Of a stretch of DNA of 64,000 nucleotides, positions 8,724 to 17,327 are shown in pieces. Positions within the stretch are counted from its first letter, which is position 1; the number at the start of each line of letters is the position of its first letter. Origin of the DNA: Anthocerotibacter panamensis C109 (GTDB lineage Bacteria > Cyanobacteriota > Cyanobacteriia > Gloeobacterales > Anthocerotibacteraceae). The notes beneath the pieces were generated by a model. It was given only the letters and a program-made list of their open reading frames with translations, had not been told where the DNA came from and did no database searches. The translations under genes were made by a program, and so were the position numbers. The stretch lies in assembly GCF_018389385.1 (NCBI RefSeq), contig NZ_CP062698.1, positions 2,607,501 to 2,671,500 on the forward strand, given 5' to 3'.

Positions 8724-9401
8724 CTAGGGATGCACCAATCCACTGCGCAGGGCAACCACAATGGCCTGCGCGCGGCTAGTCACTTTGAGTTTCTCAAAGA
8801 TCGCCGTCAGGTGGGCCTTAACCGTGGCGATACTGATGTGGAGTTGGCGGGCGATAGTCTCGTTGGTGGCTCCTTCGGCCAACAGGTGAAGCACCTCTCG
8901 TTCACGCTCAGTCAGTCTGGTGTCCGTAGACGCAGGGGTAACGCCATCTAAAGAACGGTGGAAGTGGCGAAAGAAGCGGGCAGCCAAGTCGGGGGGCAGA
9001 TAGATCTCCTGACTGAGCACCGTGGTAATCGCAGCATAGAGTTGGGAGGCAATCCGCGTCTTGAGCACATAGCCGTTAGCTCCAGCCTTCATCGCTCGGA
9101 ATACCCAAGCGTCCTCCTCGTGGGCCGACAGGACTAAGACTCGCCCTGGGTAGCCTTGTTGTTTGAGCCCTGCCAGAGCGTGAATGCCATTGCCCTCAGG
9201 AAATTCCATGTCCATAAGAATGAGGTTGGGAGTCCATTGAGCGGCCAAATGGAGGGCTTCTTCTACGCGGCCCGCTTCGCCCACGACTTCAAATGCCAGC
9301 GGACTACTACTGTTATAAAACTTCAGGAGGGTCCAGAGCCCTTCACGAAAGCGCGGCTCATCATCGACGAGCAGAACCGTGATAGTAGGGGCGGGTTCCA
9401 T
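8724..9401 (-). CDS. NarL/FixJ-type response regulator
   Basis: The 225-residue protein has a receiver domain with acidic residues Asp13-Asp14, probable phosphoacceptor Asp64 (LILMDME), Ser92 and Lys114 (YVLK). A C-terminal LuxR-type helix-turn-helix follows (about 160-225, LTEREREVLHLLAEGATNE). Phosphorylation should turn on DNA binding. It lies upstream of the kinase/FHA/tube genes and is divergent from the sheath operon across a 640-bp gap, a good position to control both arms of the injection-system cluster. No histidine kinase partner is adjacent. Confidence 0.92.
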   Translation of the reverse strand: MEPAPTITVLLVDDEPRFREGLWTLLKFYNSSSPLAFEVVGEAGRVEEALHLAAQWTPNLILMDMEFPEGNGIHALAGLKQQGYPGRVLVLSAHEEDAWVFRAMKAGANGYVLKTRIASQLYAAITTVLSQEIYLPPDLAARFFRHFHRSLDGVTPASTDTRLTEREREVLHLLAEGATNETIARQLHISIATVKAHLTAIFEKLKVTSRAQAIVVALRSGLVHP

Positions 9402-10042
9402 AGGTACTCACATCCAATATGGGGATAGGCAAGGTGGTATGGGTTCGAGAGATTAAGAAACGTGGGCTGTCTAAGCTATCCAAATCAAGGCTTAAAATAG
9501 TGCTCCAGCCTGGGATGGGGCGTAGGAGGCACGAGCGTAGTATACCCATTTAATCCTTAAAGTCTCGACCAAAGTCTAATAACCTCCAGGACGGAGAATC
9601 ACTAATCTATGTTATGTACCCACAAAGCTCCTGATTCCATGATTTCTGCGCTCGCTCCGACCCTGGCGACGCTCCTGGCAGGGGGGAGATCCCTTGATAG
9701 CACAGAGCAAATCAGTTTGAGCCGCCCGACTGAGAGGAGGGAGGTACAATTCCTGCTCAACGCTGCGCCCAACCCAAACTATGGTGCGAAGGGGCAAGGT
9801 GTAACGATACCAGTGGCTACAGCATCGGTGGAATGGCTGAGTCCCCTCCGGGCCCTATCGGGCATCTGGAGGGAATTGTGCTGTATTGGTGATGCCCTGA
9901 CCCTGGGACCCCAACATCCGTCTCCAGCTTCCATTTCTATTCAGGAGTGGGCCTTCAAGCGGTCTGTTCCAGGAATGTTCCCCCGGCGGCTGGAGATCAT
10001 CTGGTTGCCCCACTGCTACCCAAATCTATAGGAGAACTGCTT
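9402..10042. promoter_or_regulatory. Divergent control region between response regulator and sheath operon
   Basis: This 640-bp gap separates two divergent CIS-related units and should contain both promoters. An open frame at 9609-10031 shows no family resemblance and no ribosome-binding site. No clear palindromic operator was picked out by eye. Confidence 0.4.
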
Positions 10043-11725
10043 GTGCCGAGAACAGACTATTTTGCCCCAGGCGTTTATGTTGAGGAGCTAGACCGTGGCA
10101 GCCGCCCAATCGAGGGGGTCAGTACCGCTATCGCTGGGTTCGTCGGTTTTACTGAGGCCATCCGCGAGGACGCCGAACTGTACAAGCCCATGTTGGTTAC
10201 CAACTGGAGCCAGTACCTCCGGTACTTTGCGGCTCAGGGCTCTGATGGTTTTACAGACTTCAACGCTTACTTGCCCTTTGCGGTCTACGGCTACTTCCTA
10301 AATGGAGGTGGGCGCTGTTGGGTGACCAGCATCGGTACCCAATTGCCCACCAATGGCACCCAAGCCGCGACCCCGGTCCAGAACAGCCTACAGATCCAGG
10401 CTCGGGGAGGCAGCCGCCCGTCCTTAAGCTTCACCTTACGGGAACAACTGATGGCTGGGGGCGTAACGGTCGCCATCCTTGAGGGCTCCCCTCGGGCACT
10501 ACCCGATGGACAAAGCCCTGATACCCCAATCAACACCGATGAATTTTTCTCTGTGGTCATCGAGCGGGGGGGACAGCAAGTCGAGCGCTTTGACCACCTG
10601 ACGATGAATCGGGAAGTCCAGCCTCAGGTAGCCACCTATGTGGTGACCGCGCTACAAAGCTCCGCTTTTGTGGCGGTAGCGGATAATTCCCAGGGCCGCA
10701 CCGCCTTGGCCCGTCGTCCCGCCAACGGTCAGTACGAATTGATCCCACCTCCGGCTCCTTCACAGCCTGACCGCTTCACGCGGGATGTGGAAGGGGTACG
10801 CGATGACCGGACCGGCGTGCGCGGCATCTTCGAGATCGACGAGATCACGATGCTCGCTTGTCCCGACCTGATGCGGGCCTATCAAGCCAACCTGCTCGAT
10901 ATTGAACAGGTCCATGGGGTCATGGAGTTGATGATTAGCCTGTGCGAAGGAGGCGATACACCCAACCCCCCCAACCGTATGGTCGTCTTGGATGCACCGC
11001 CCTGTAAGGCTTCCGGTACTCCGGTAGCTCCTGAGCAAGTCAAGCCCCAAGACGTGGCTCAGTGGCTCGATACCTTTAACCGCCGCTCGATGTTCGCTGC
11101 GCTCTACTATCCTTGGATCAAGGTGCCCAACCCCCGCAATGGCGGCAGGCCCATTCTTGTTCCGCCTTGCGGGCATATGATGGGGGTCTGGGGCCGCACC
11201 GATGAGGCTCGGGGCGTCTACAAAGCTCCGGCAAACGAGACGCCAAAAGGGGTTATTGGTCTGGCTTATGAGACCAATTTCCGCGAACAGGAACTGCTCA
11301 ACCCCAAAGGCATCAACTGTATCCGCACCTTCCCGAATCGGGGCATCCGTATCTGGGGGGCTAGGACCTTGGTGGAGCCGGACAAGACGGAGTGGCGCTA
11401 TATCAGTGTGCGCCGTCTCATCAGCTACATCGAGAAATCCATCGAGCTAGGTACCCAGTGGGTGGTCTTCGAGCCCAACGACCAAGATTTGTGGATGCGT
11501 GTTAAGCGCACCATCAGCAACTTCTTGGAGCGGCTCTGGCGCGAGGGGGCACTCTATGGGGCGGCCCCTGAGCAAGCCTTTTATGTGAAGTGTGACGAGG
11601 AGCTCAATCCCCCGGAGACGATGATCCTGGGTCGCCTCTACGTCGAGATTGGCATCGCGCCCGTCCGTCCGGCAGAGTTCGTCATCTTCCGTATTTCCCA
11701 ATGGTCCGGCCAACAAGGCGAGTAA
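10043..11725 (+). CDS. Contractile-injection-system tail sheath protein
   Basis: The 560-residue sheath begins VPRTDYFAPGVYVEELDRGS, the hallmark N-terminal strand of phage T4 gp18/Afp-type sheaths. It continues with VSTAIAGFVGFTEA, and its C-terminal third carries GVIGLAYETNFREQELLNPKGINCIRTF-type residues and an IRIWGARTL segment of the conserved core. It would polymerise around the tube and contract to drive it outward. The GTG start at 10043 is preceded by AGGAG; the open frame extends upstream to 9947 without a better start. It heads a co-directional run of six genes. Confidence 0.95.
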   Translation: MPRTDYFAPGVYVEELDRGSRPIEGVSTAIAGFVGFTEAIREDAELYKPMLVTNWSQYLRYFAAQGSDGFTDFNAYLPFAVYGYFLNGGGRCWVTSIGTQLPTNGTQAATPVQNSLQIQARGGSRPSLSFTLREQLMAGGVTVAILEGSPRALPDGQSPDTPINTDEFFSVVIERGGQQVERFDHLTMNREVQPQVATYVVTALQSSAFVAVADNSQGRTALARRPANGQYELIPPPAPSQPDRFTRDVEGVRDDRTGVRGIFEIDEITMLACPDLMRAYQANLLDIEQVHGVMELMISLCEGGDTPNPPNRMVVLDAPPCKASGTPVAPEQVKPQDVAQWLDTFNRRSMFAALYYPWIKVPNPRNGGRPILVPPCGHMMGVWGRTDEARGVYKAPANETPKGVIGLAYETNFREQELLNPKGINCIRTFPNRGIRIWGARTLVEPDKTEWRYISVRRLISYIEKSIELGTQWVVFEPNDQDLWMRVKRTISNFLERLWREGALYGAAPEQAFYVKCDEELNPPETMILGRLYVEIGIAPVRPAEFVIFRISQWSGQQGE

Positions 11726-11768
11726 TACCCGTCTACATCCCAACCCTATCTAGTAAAAGGAGTTACCC

Positions 11769-12230
11769 ATGGTTGATGAAATTTTAGTTGGATGTCGATT
11801 TTACTGGGAGGCAGACAGCCTCACCGAGAAGATGGTCCTCGAACTGAGCGGTCTAAGTTCTGAGAACCCCGCCGCCGGAGGCGATAAGGTCTTGGGTTCC
11901 TCCAAGAATGCCATCAACTTGCGTCAAGCAGCTCCGACACGGGTTAAGTTCAGTCCCGTCACGATCAAGATCGTGGCTACCACCAACAAAGACCTCTACC
12001 AGTGGTACGCCAACTGCAACAAAAACGAAGGCGGTCAATCGGACTGGACCTCTAACCGCAAGGCGTCCTCGATCTCGGTCTATGACCAAGCAGGAACGAT
12101 GAAAGCGCGTTGGGAGTTGCTCAACTCGTACCCCACGAAGTATGAAGGCCCGAAGCTTGAAGCTGGGGCGAACGATGTGGCGAACGAGACGATCACCCTG
12201 GTCCATGAAGGGATCAAGCGCGTATTGTAG
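11769..12230 (+). CDS. Contractile-injection-system tube protein, paralogue 2
   Basis: The 153-residue gp19-like tube protein shows the GCRFYWEAD first strand, the VTIKIVATTNKDLYQWYANC core and the ANETITLVHEGI final strand of the family. The start follows AAAAGGAG. It sits 43 bp after the sheath gene, the order expected for sheath then tube in phage-tail-like systems, so this is the best candidate for the main tube subunit. Confidence 0.88.
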   Translation: MVDEILVGCRFYWEADSLTEKMVLELSGLSSENPAAGGDKVLGSSKNAINLRQAAPTRVKFSPVTIKIVATTNKDLYQWYANCNKNEGGQSDWTSNRKASSISVYDQAGTMKARWELLNSYPTKYEGPKLEAGANDVANETITLVHEGIKRVL

Positions 12231-12244
12231 CCCCGGAGGCGGTC

Positions 12245-12721
12245 ATGGCTCAGTTTGAGATTCTGACCGCCTGTCGGTTCTACGTCGAATTGACCCTCGA
12301 TGGCAGTACCGAAGGCGTGGACGGAATTTTTCTGGACTGTAAGGGTTTCAAACGAAACCAACAGATCATTGAAGCCGTAGAAGTCACGCCCCAAAAATGG
12401 GGCGTAGCAACGCGGGGTCAGGTTGTGCGCACCAAACTGCCCGGTAATGTCAAGAGCACAAATCTGACGCTGCGCCGGGGCTTGACCTGTTCCATGACCC
12501 TCTGGAAATGGTTTGATGAAGTAGAGAAGGGTCACTGGGGTGCTCAGCGTCGCAGTGGCTCTCTCATCCTTTATGATCAGGCAAGCAAATCCCAAGCACA
12601 CTACAACTTCCGAGATGCTTGGCCCACTGGCTACACTTTGACGGATTTGAGCGCCTCCAGCACTGAGTTAGAAATTGAAGAGTTGGAACTAGCCGTCGAA
12701 GATTTTGTGCGGGTACAGTAG
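12245..12721 (+). CDS. Contractile-injection-system tube protein, paralogue 3
   Basis: The 158-residue protein is another member of the gp19-like tube family. It opens with CRFYVELTLDG, carries the NLTLRRGLTCSMTLWKWF motif and ends with the EIEELELAVEDF strand. It is preceded by GGAGGCGGTC and lies 14 bp after paralogue 2. It resembles the protein at 4748-5245 in its central LRRGLT...W motif more than paralogue 2 does. That may mean it joins tube to baseplate, as one of several tube proteins does in Afp/PVC-type systems; this is an inference. Confidence 0.87.
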   Translation: MAQFEILTACRFYVELTLDGSTEGVDGIFLDCKGFKRNQQIIEAVEVTPQKWGVATRGQVVRTKLPGNVKSTNLTLRRGLTCSMTLWKWFDEVEKGHWGAQRRSGSLILYDQASKSQAHYNFRDAWPTGYTLTDLSASSTELEIEELELAVEDFVRVQ

Positions 12722-12726
12722 GCTCC

Positions 12727-13047
12727 ATGTTGCAGACAGAGTTTGAATTCACCCTGCCCAAAGGGTACTTGGACGCTGAGGGGAACCTCCACCGCAAGGG
12801 GATCATGCGCCTCTCTCGTGCTATGGACGAGATTACTCCTCTGCGCGACCCTCGGGTCAAAGCCAGCCCAGCCTACGCAACCGTGATCATCCTCTCGCGG
12901 GTGATTATTCGTCTAGGGGCGCTGGAATCTGTCACCCCAGCTATAGTCGAGGATTTTTTTGCTGGTGACCTCAACTATCTTCAGAAGTTCTACCGCCGCA
13001 TCAATGGTTTGGACAGCACAGATGCGCCTGCCGATGGGGAAGCATGA
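12727..13047 (+). CDS. Probable CIS tail-assembly protein, paralogue A
   Basis: The 106-residue protein begins with EFEFTLPKGYLDAEGNLHRKG. It continues with a helical region (MRLSRAMDEI... ATVIILSRVIIRLG) and ends with LQKFYRRIN. The next gene is a clear paralogue. Small proteins of this type follow the tube genes in cyanobacterial and other phage-tail-like clusters and are usually listed as tail-assembly factors; the exact role is not established here. It lies five bases after the tube gene. Confidence 0.75.
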   Translation: MLQTEFEFTLPKGYLDAEGNLHRKGIMRLSRAMDEITPLRDPRVKASPAYATVIILSRVIIRLGALESVTPAIVEDFFAGDLNYLQKFYRRINGLDSTDAPADGEA

Positions 13048-13075
13048 TGGACGCACAACCAACGGAACCGATGGG

Positions 13076-13450
13076 ATGCCTAAGTCTGTAAATACCGAGT
13101 TCACGTTCACCCTGCCGAAGGGATTGGTGGATAGCCAGGGTCGAATCCATACCCAGGGGGTGATGCGCCTTGCCACAGCCCGAGATGAAATTGAAGCACA
13201 AAAACATCGTGAGGTACGCGAAAATCCTCCCTATGGTGTTCTGGTGCTGTTAGCGAGTGTGATCACGCGCTTAGGGAGCTTTTCGGCGGTCAAGCCCCAG
13301 ACGTTGGAGAACCTGTTTAGCCTCGATCTCGCCTATCTACGGGAGTTCTACAATCGCATCAACCAACAGGGAGATGCTACCGTGCCCACCCAATGTCCCC
13401 AGTGTCAGGCTCAATTCGCCGTGGAGCTGTCCCTCGCGGGGGAGTCGTGA
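13076..13450 (+). CDS. Probable CIS tail-assembly protein, paralogue B
   Basis: The protein is 124 residues from the ATG at 13076; another in-frame ATG at 13033 overlaps the previous gene. It shares with paralogue A the TEFTFTLPKGLVDSQG opening, the ARDEIE and SVITRLG segments and a YLREFYNRIN end. It adds a C-terminal CPQC pair that may be half of a metal site. Its stop overlaps the following GTG start as GTGA. The two paralogues probably act together in tube or sheath assembly. Confidence 0.7.
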   Translation: MPKSVNTEFTFTLPKGLVDSQGRIHTQGVMRLATARDEIEAQKHREVRENPPYGVLVLLASVITRLGSFSAVKPQTLENLFSLDLAYLREFYNRINQQGDATVPTQCPQCQAQFAVELSLAGES

Positions 13451-13602
13451 GCTACCCCTCCAACCGGCTCAAGGAGGAGGTAGCCTATCTCGCTTTTCAC
13501 TTTCACTGGCCCTTGAGCGACATTCTAGACCTGGAGCACCGCGACCGTCAGCATTGGGTCGAGCAGATCAACCGGATCAATGCCAAGGTCCGTCAAAGTT
13601 GA
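13447..13602 (+). CDS. Short conserved CIS-cluster protein (DUF6760-like)
   Basis: The 51-residue protein reads from a GTG overlapping the previous stop (GTGA). It contains YPSNRLKEEVAYLAFHFHW, then a helical DILDLEHRDRQHWVEQI segment. This pattern, a start such as YP..L.EEVAYLA then W.......L.H.RR..W, is familiar from very short proteins at the end of phage-tail-like operons, annotated as DUF6760. Role unknown, perhaps an assembly factor. It is the last gene of the sheath operon and stops three bases before the convergent kinase gene. Confidence 0.7.
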   Translation: MSYPSNRLKEEVAYLAFHFHWPLSDILDLEHRDRQHWVEQINRINAKVRQS

Positions 13603-13605
13603 GCC

Positions 13606-14454
13606 TCAGACGCAGTGTGGCTCTAGTAGTGCTGCTACCTCCTGGGCATCCCGGCCACGTTCTTGGGGGATATAGTGGGTGAGCCGATAGATTACCTGAG
13701 CCAGTCCTGGGTCCACGCCCGCCTGTTCCAAGCCTGCAAAACGGCGCTCCCGAGGTAAGTAGAAGTCTCCAGGGAAGCGCCGGGTGAGCAGATAGATGAG
13801 CGTGGTGCCGACTCCATAAAAATCTGACTGGATACTGGGGCGGCCTATTTGTTGCTCTGGGGCTCCATAACCAAAAGTGGCAATACGTGTCCCCTGCTGG
13901 CTTCCGACCTCCTTGACCGCACCGTAATCGATGAGGACAATGCGGCGGGGGCTATAACGTAGAATCAGATTGGCGGGTTTGATATCGCGGTGGATGACCG
14001 GTGGGGTCCGCTCATGCAGATAGCTGAGGACAGCACAGGTCTCCATCATCCAGCCCACGGCCTGACTTGGGCTTGGGGGCTCGACTTTCTCCAAAGTCGG
14101 GCCGTGGATGACCTCCATTACCAATGAGTAGTGATCGTCGGCGCAGAAGAAATCGTGGAAGCAGGGAACCCCAACATGCTTCAGCGATTGCAGGACACGG
14201 GCTTCGCGCAGGAACAGTTCCCGGATTTTGGCTTTGCGTTCTAGGTCGCTATGGATTTCTTTGAGGATCGACAGGCGCTGAATTTGAGGATTGTAGACCA
14301 GATAGGTATTGCTCATCCCCCCCTCACCTAAAATATCAATCACCTGATATTCCCAGCCGCGCTCAGGGTTACGCAGTACGCCCTTACTACGTAGCAGGCT
14401 ACCGCAGGTGCAGCAGAAACGCCGTTCGGGGGGATTCAGACTACAGCATTCCAT
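13606..14454 (-). CDS. Serine/threonine protein kinase with N-terminal zinc ribbon
   Basis: The 282-residue soluble kinase has an N-terminal Cys cluster (two CC and CxxC-like pairs within the first 18 residues). It has a glycine loop GEGGMSNTY, a lysine in SILKEI, the catalytic HRDIKPANLIL and IDYGAVKE in place of DFG, so it appears active. It has no membrane segment. Convergent with the sheath operon, it is a plausible source of the phosphothreonine read by the FHA protein at 5917-6546. The ribbon resembles those on the FHA and kinase-like proteins of the cluster. Confidence 0.9.
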   Translation of the reverse strand: MECCSLNPPERRFCCTCGSLLRSKGVLRNPERGWEYQVIDILGEGGMSNTYLVYNPQIQRLSILKEIHSDLERKAKIRELFLREARVLQSLKHVGVPCFHDFFCADDHYSLVMEVIHGPTLEKVEPPSPSQAVGWMMETCAVLSYLHERTPPVIHRDIKPANLILRYSPRRIVLIDYGAVKEVGSQQGTRIATFGYGAPEQQIGRPSIQSDFYGVGTTLIYLLTRRFPGDFYLPRERRFAGLEQAGVDPGLAQVIYRLTHYIPQERGRDAQEVAALLEPHCV

Positions 14455-14580
14455 AGGGGGACGGGGTAGAGATTGTTCCTATCGTACCAACTTCACCCTA
14501 CTCGCGGACTTATGGTCGCCGTGCGATGAGATAAATGGTTCCTTCCTAGAAATGGCTCACAGCTTATAAGACCTTGAGAA

Positions 14581-14651
14581 GCGGACGATGGGACTCGAAC
14601 CCACGACGTTCAGCTTGGGAAGCTGACATTCTACCACTGAATTACGTCCGC
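14581..14651 (-). tRNA. tRNA-Gly (CCC)
   Basis: The reverse complement begins GCGGACG and ends CGTCCGC, with a GGTTCGAGTCC T-arm. The anticodon loop TTCCCAA lies between the stem arms TCAGC and GCTGA. The anticodon is CCC. No CCA is encoded. Confidence 0.93.
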
Positions 14652-14759
14652 AAGAGTATTAAGTATCGTAGCACAAATTGCCGCCTGCTGTTGGTCCTCT
14701 TTATCCCTATGCTGGTGTTTAGACACGGCTGGCGTCTGTCTAGCGCTGGAGAAACCGGA

Positions 14760-15833
14760 ATGGATGATTTTGACCTGGAACGCTACGACTATACCCTCCC
14801 CCAGGAGGCGATTGCTCAAGTCCCGGTTGAGCCCCGAGACCATAGCCGCCTAATGGTGGTGAAGGAGGCAGGCCATGAGCATCATTTTTTTTATGAATTG
14901 CCTGACCTGTTGCAGTCTGGGGACCTGCTGGTGCTCAATGATACTCGGGTTCTGCCTGCTCGACTGCTGGGAATCCGGGCAGGCGGTGGACAAGCAGAGA
15001 TCCTGCTACTCCACGAGCGGTCTGCTCAGCAATGGGAATGCCTGGTGCGTCCTGGGCGCAGGTTACTGCCAGGGAGTAAAGTGACCCTGGGCGGGGGAGT
15101 TCAGGCGGAGATCCTGACTCGTGAAGCAGGTGGGACGCGGACCGTGCAATTTCATCTGCCCCCGGAAGTCCCGTTCATGGACTGGCTCCAAGCTACTGGT
15201 ACCCTCCCGCTGCCTCCCTACATCACCGAGCCCAATCTAGATCCTGAGCGCTACCAAACCCTCTGGGCGAGTACACCGGGGGCTGCCGCCGCTCCCACTG
15301 CCGGACTGCACTTTACCCATGATCTGTTGGCCCGCCTGAAAGAACGGAAGATTGCCATGGCCTACATCACGCTACATGTTGGCGTGGGCACCTTCCGCCC
15401 GCTCACGGCGACGGATATCCGGGAACATGTCATGCATCACGAATGGCTCACAGTCCCAGAAGCTACGGTGGATCAGATCCAGCAGACTAGGCAACAGGGC
15501 GGGCGGGTGATTGCTGTGGGGACGACGGTAGCCCGTGCGCTGGAGAGCGCTAGCGCTGAGGGGAGCCTGAGACCTTGGCAAGGTTGGTCGGGTTTGTATA
15601 TTTATCCGGGCTACCGCTGGCGCAGCGTGGACGGGCTCATCACCAATTTTCACCTGCCGAAGACCTCCTTACTCATTCTCGTCAGCACCCTGGTCGGGCG
15701 AGAGCGGCTGTTGGCCCTCTACCAAGAAGCCACGGCTAGAGGGTATCGCTTCTACTCCTTCGGAGATGCCATGTTGATCCTGGGCGTGGGTCGCAGCACT
15801 GACGGACGAGCTGATACTGGTCTGTGCCATTGA
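14760..15833 (+). CDS. queA: S-adenosylmethionine:tRNA ribosyltransferase-isomerase
   Basis: The 357-residue protein has the QueA pattern throughout: DFDLERYDYTLPQEAIAQ at the start, LVLNDTRVLPARLLG, a WASTPGAAAAPTAGLHFT catalytic segment, LHVGVGTFRPL, and INFHLPKTSLLIL-type and FYSFGDAMLIL ends. It moves the ribosyl part of SAM to preQ1 in tRNA to form epoxyqueuosine. The reading frame is open upstream through the tRNA-Gly region, but the family start and a GGAGAAACC site support the ATG at 14760. It is followed by ribF in the same direction. Confidence 0.96.
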   Translation: MDDFDLERYDYTLPQEAIAQVPVEPRDHSRLMVVKEAGHEHHFFYELPDLLQSGDLLVLNDTRVLPARLLGIRAGGGQAEILLLHERSAQQWECLVRPGRRLLPGSKVTLGGGVQAEILTREAGGTRTVQFHLPPEVPFMDWLQATGTLPLPPYITEPNLDPERYQTLWASTPGAAAAPTAGLHFTHDLLARLKERKIAMAYITLHVGVGTFRPLTATDIREHVMHHEWLTVPEATVDQIQQTRQQGGRVIAVGTTVARALESASAEGSLRPWQGWSGLYIYPGYRWRSVDGLITNFHLPKTSLLILVSTLVGRERLLALYQEATARGYRFYSFGDAMLILGVGRSTDGRADTGLCH

Positions 15834-15864
15834 CGAAGGATTTTACAAATCTTAAAATTATGGG

Positions 15865-16764
15865 GTGGATGTATTTACCAGTGCCCCATTGGCTCATACG
15901 CCCTGTGCTGTCGCACTTGGCAACTTTGATGGTGTCCACCGGGGGCATGTACTGGTTCTATCCCAGGTTTTAGATAGTCCCAATCCGACGGTCGTAACCT
16001 TTGAGCCTCATCCCCGTGAATACTTCAGCGGTCAGACGGGCTTTTTGTTGACCCCAGAGCAAGAAAAGCTGGACTTGGTTGCAGGGCTAGGTTTTGTGCA
16101 GGCCGTGGTTTTACCGTTTAACGAGCAGTTGGCGCGGCTTCCGGCAGTGCAGTTTGTACAAGAAATTCTAGTCGCGCAGTTACAGGTCAAGCGTATCAGT
16201 ATCGGCCCGGATTTCCAGTTCGGATACAAGCGGGGCGGCTCGGCGGCTCTTTTGCGCGAATTGGCTCCCAGCTTTGGGTTTGAGGTTTGTATTTGTTCTG
16301 AAGAACAGTGGCAGCAGGGGCGCGTGAGCAGTTCTGCCATCCGCGCAGCCCTGGAGCAAGGCGACTTGACCACAGCCCGTTACCTGCTTGGGCGTAACTA
16401 TTTGCTGCGGGGCACTGTCGTAGCAGGAGATGGGCGGGGGCGGCAACTGGGCTTCCCGACGGCTAACCTCAATATCCTAGAGCGCAAGTTTGTCCCGCGC
16501 TCGGGGGTCTATCGGGTCAGCGCCCGCTGGCAAAAAGAGGAGCGCCTGGGGTTGCTCAATATCGGTTACCGGCCCACTTTTGATGGCTTCACGCGCTCCG
16601 TTGAAGCCCATCTGTTGGACTGGCAGGGCGACCTCTATGGAGAAATTCTGACTCTGGAGCTTTTGCAGTATCTGCGCCCTGAGCAGAAGTTTGGCTCCGT
16701 CGAAGAACTCAAGCGGCAGATTGCTCTGGATATAAGCATGGCTCTAGCGGTCCCTGAGAGTTGA
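15865..16764 (+). CDS. ribF: Bifunctional riboflavin kinase/FAD synthetase
   Basis: The 299-residue protein has an N-terminal FMN adenylyltransferase domain with VALGNFDGVHRGH and SSSAIRAALEQGD. The C-terminal flavokinase domain shows GDGRGRQLGFPTANL and RPTFDG. The pair makes FMN and FAD from riboflavin in the cytoplasm. Length fits the family. The start is a GTG (15865) 31 bases after queA, and the upstream GGGGTG is a weak ribosome-binding site. Confidence 0.95.
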   Translation: MDVFTSAPLAHTPCAVALGNFDGVHRGHVLVLSQVLDSPNPTVVTFEPHPREYFSGQTGFLLTPEQEKLDLVAGLGFVQAVVLPFNEQLARLPAVQFVQEILVAQLQVKRISIGPDFQFGYKRGGSAALLRELAPSFGFEVCICSEEQWQQGRVSSSAIRAALEQGDLTTARYLLGRNYLLRGTVVAGDGRGRQLGFPTANLNILERKFVPRSGVYRVSARWQKEERLGLLNIGYRPTFDGFTRSVEAHLLDWQGDLYGEILTLELLQYLRPEQKFGSVEELKRQIALDISMALAVPES

Positions 16765-16773
16765 GATCCGCAG

Positions 16774-17301
16774 TCAGGTACCCAGATTCAGGCTCACGAC
16801 AAAAAGGTGCCAAAGAGCACCCAACAGGAATAGAAATCCCCCGGTCAGACCCACGAGGACCAGTCCTGCCACAGCCAGCAGACCGATGGCGAAACCCATG
16901 TCGGAAGCACGGGCGGTCTGAGGTTGGGCGACGTGCGCCTCCAACAGCTCCAGGTTGCGCAGGTTGGCCTTCCAGGCGAAATCAAAGAGGTCTCCCAGGA
17001 CAGGAACCAGCCCCAGGACTGCTTCGAGCAGAATATTGAAGACCATCCGACCCAGGGTGACCCGAGGCAGACCCAGGCGTGCCCCCACCCAAACAATATA
17101 GCCTGCAAGGAGCGTACCTACTAGATCCCCCAGCCCCGGAACCAGTCCCAGCAAGGGGTCGAGCCCGACTCGATAGCCTCCAGGCAGCGAGATGGCGTTG
17201 TCTAGGAGATTGCCCAGCAAACGCGCACGTTCCAGAGCTTTTGGGTCAATGACCTGTACCGGACGAGCAGTTTGCGGGAGCGCAGACTTGAGGTCTTGCA
17301 T
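16774..17301 (-). CDS. DUF4112 membrane protein
   Basis: The 175-residue protein carries the DUF4112 core (about 25-130). It has LLDNAISLPGGYRVGLDPLLG, then GLGDLVGTLLAGYIVW and a VLGLVPVLGDLFDFAWKAN motif, followed by two C-terminal membrane helices (about 135-172). The Gly-Asp pairs within membrane segments are typical. The family's function is unknown. It is convergent with ribF. Confidence 0.85.
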   Translation of the reverse strand: MQDLKSALPQTARPVQVIDPKALERARLLGNLLDNAISLPGGYRVGLDPLLGLVPGLGDLVGTLLAGYIVWVGARLGLPRVTLGRMVFNILLEAVLGLVPVLGDLFDFAWKANLRNLELLEAHVAQPQTARASDMGFAIGLLAVAGLVLVGLTGGFLFLLGALWHLFVVSLNLGT

Positions 17302-17327
17302 GGGAGCCTTAGATAACTCAGCCCAGT

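Noticed and set aside
9609-10031. 140-residue plus-strand open frame before the sheath gene
   Set aside because: No ribosome-binding site, no recognisable domain; overlaps the alternative upstream extension of the sheath frame.
4748-13602. Complete prophage
   Set aside because: No integrase, capsid, terminase, portal or lysis genes; the pattern is that of a phage-tail-like injection system.
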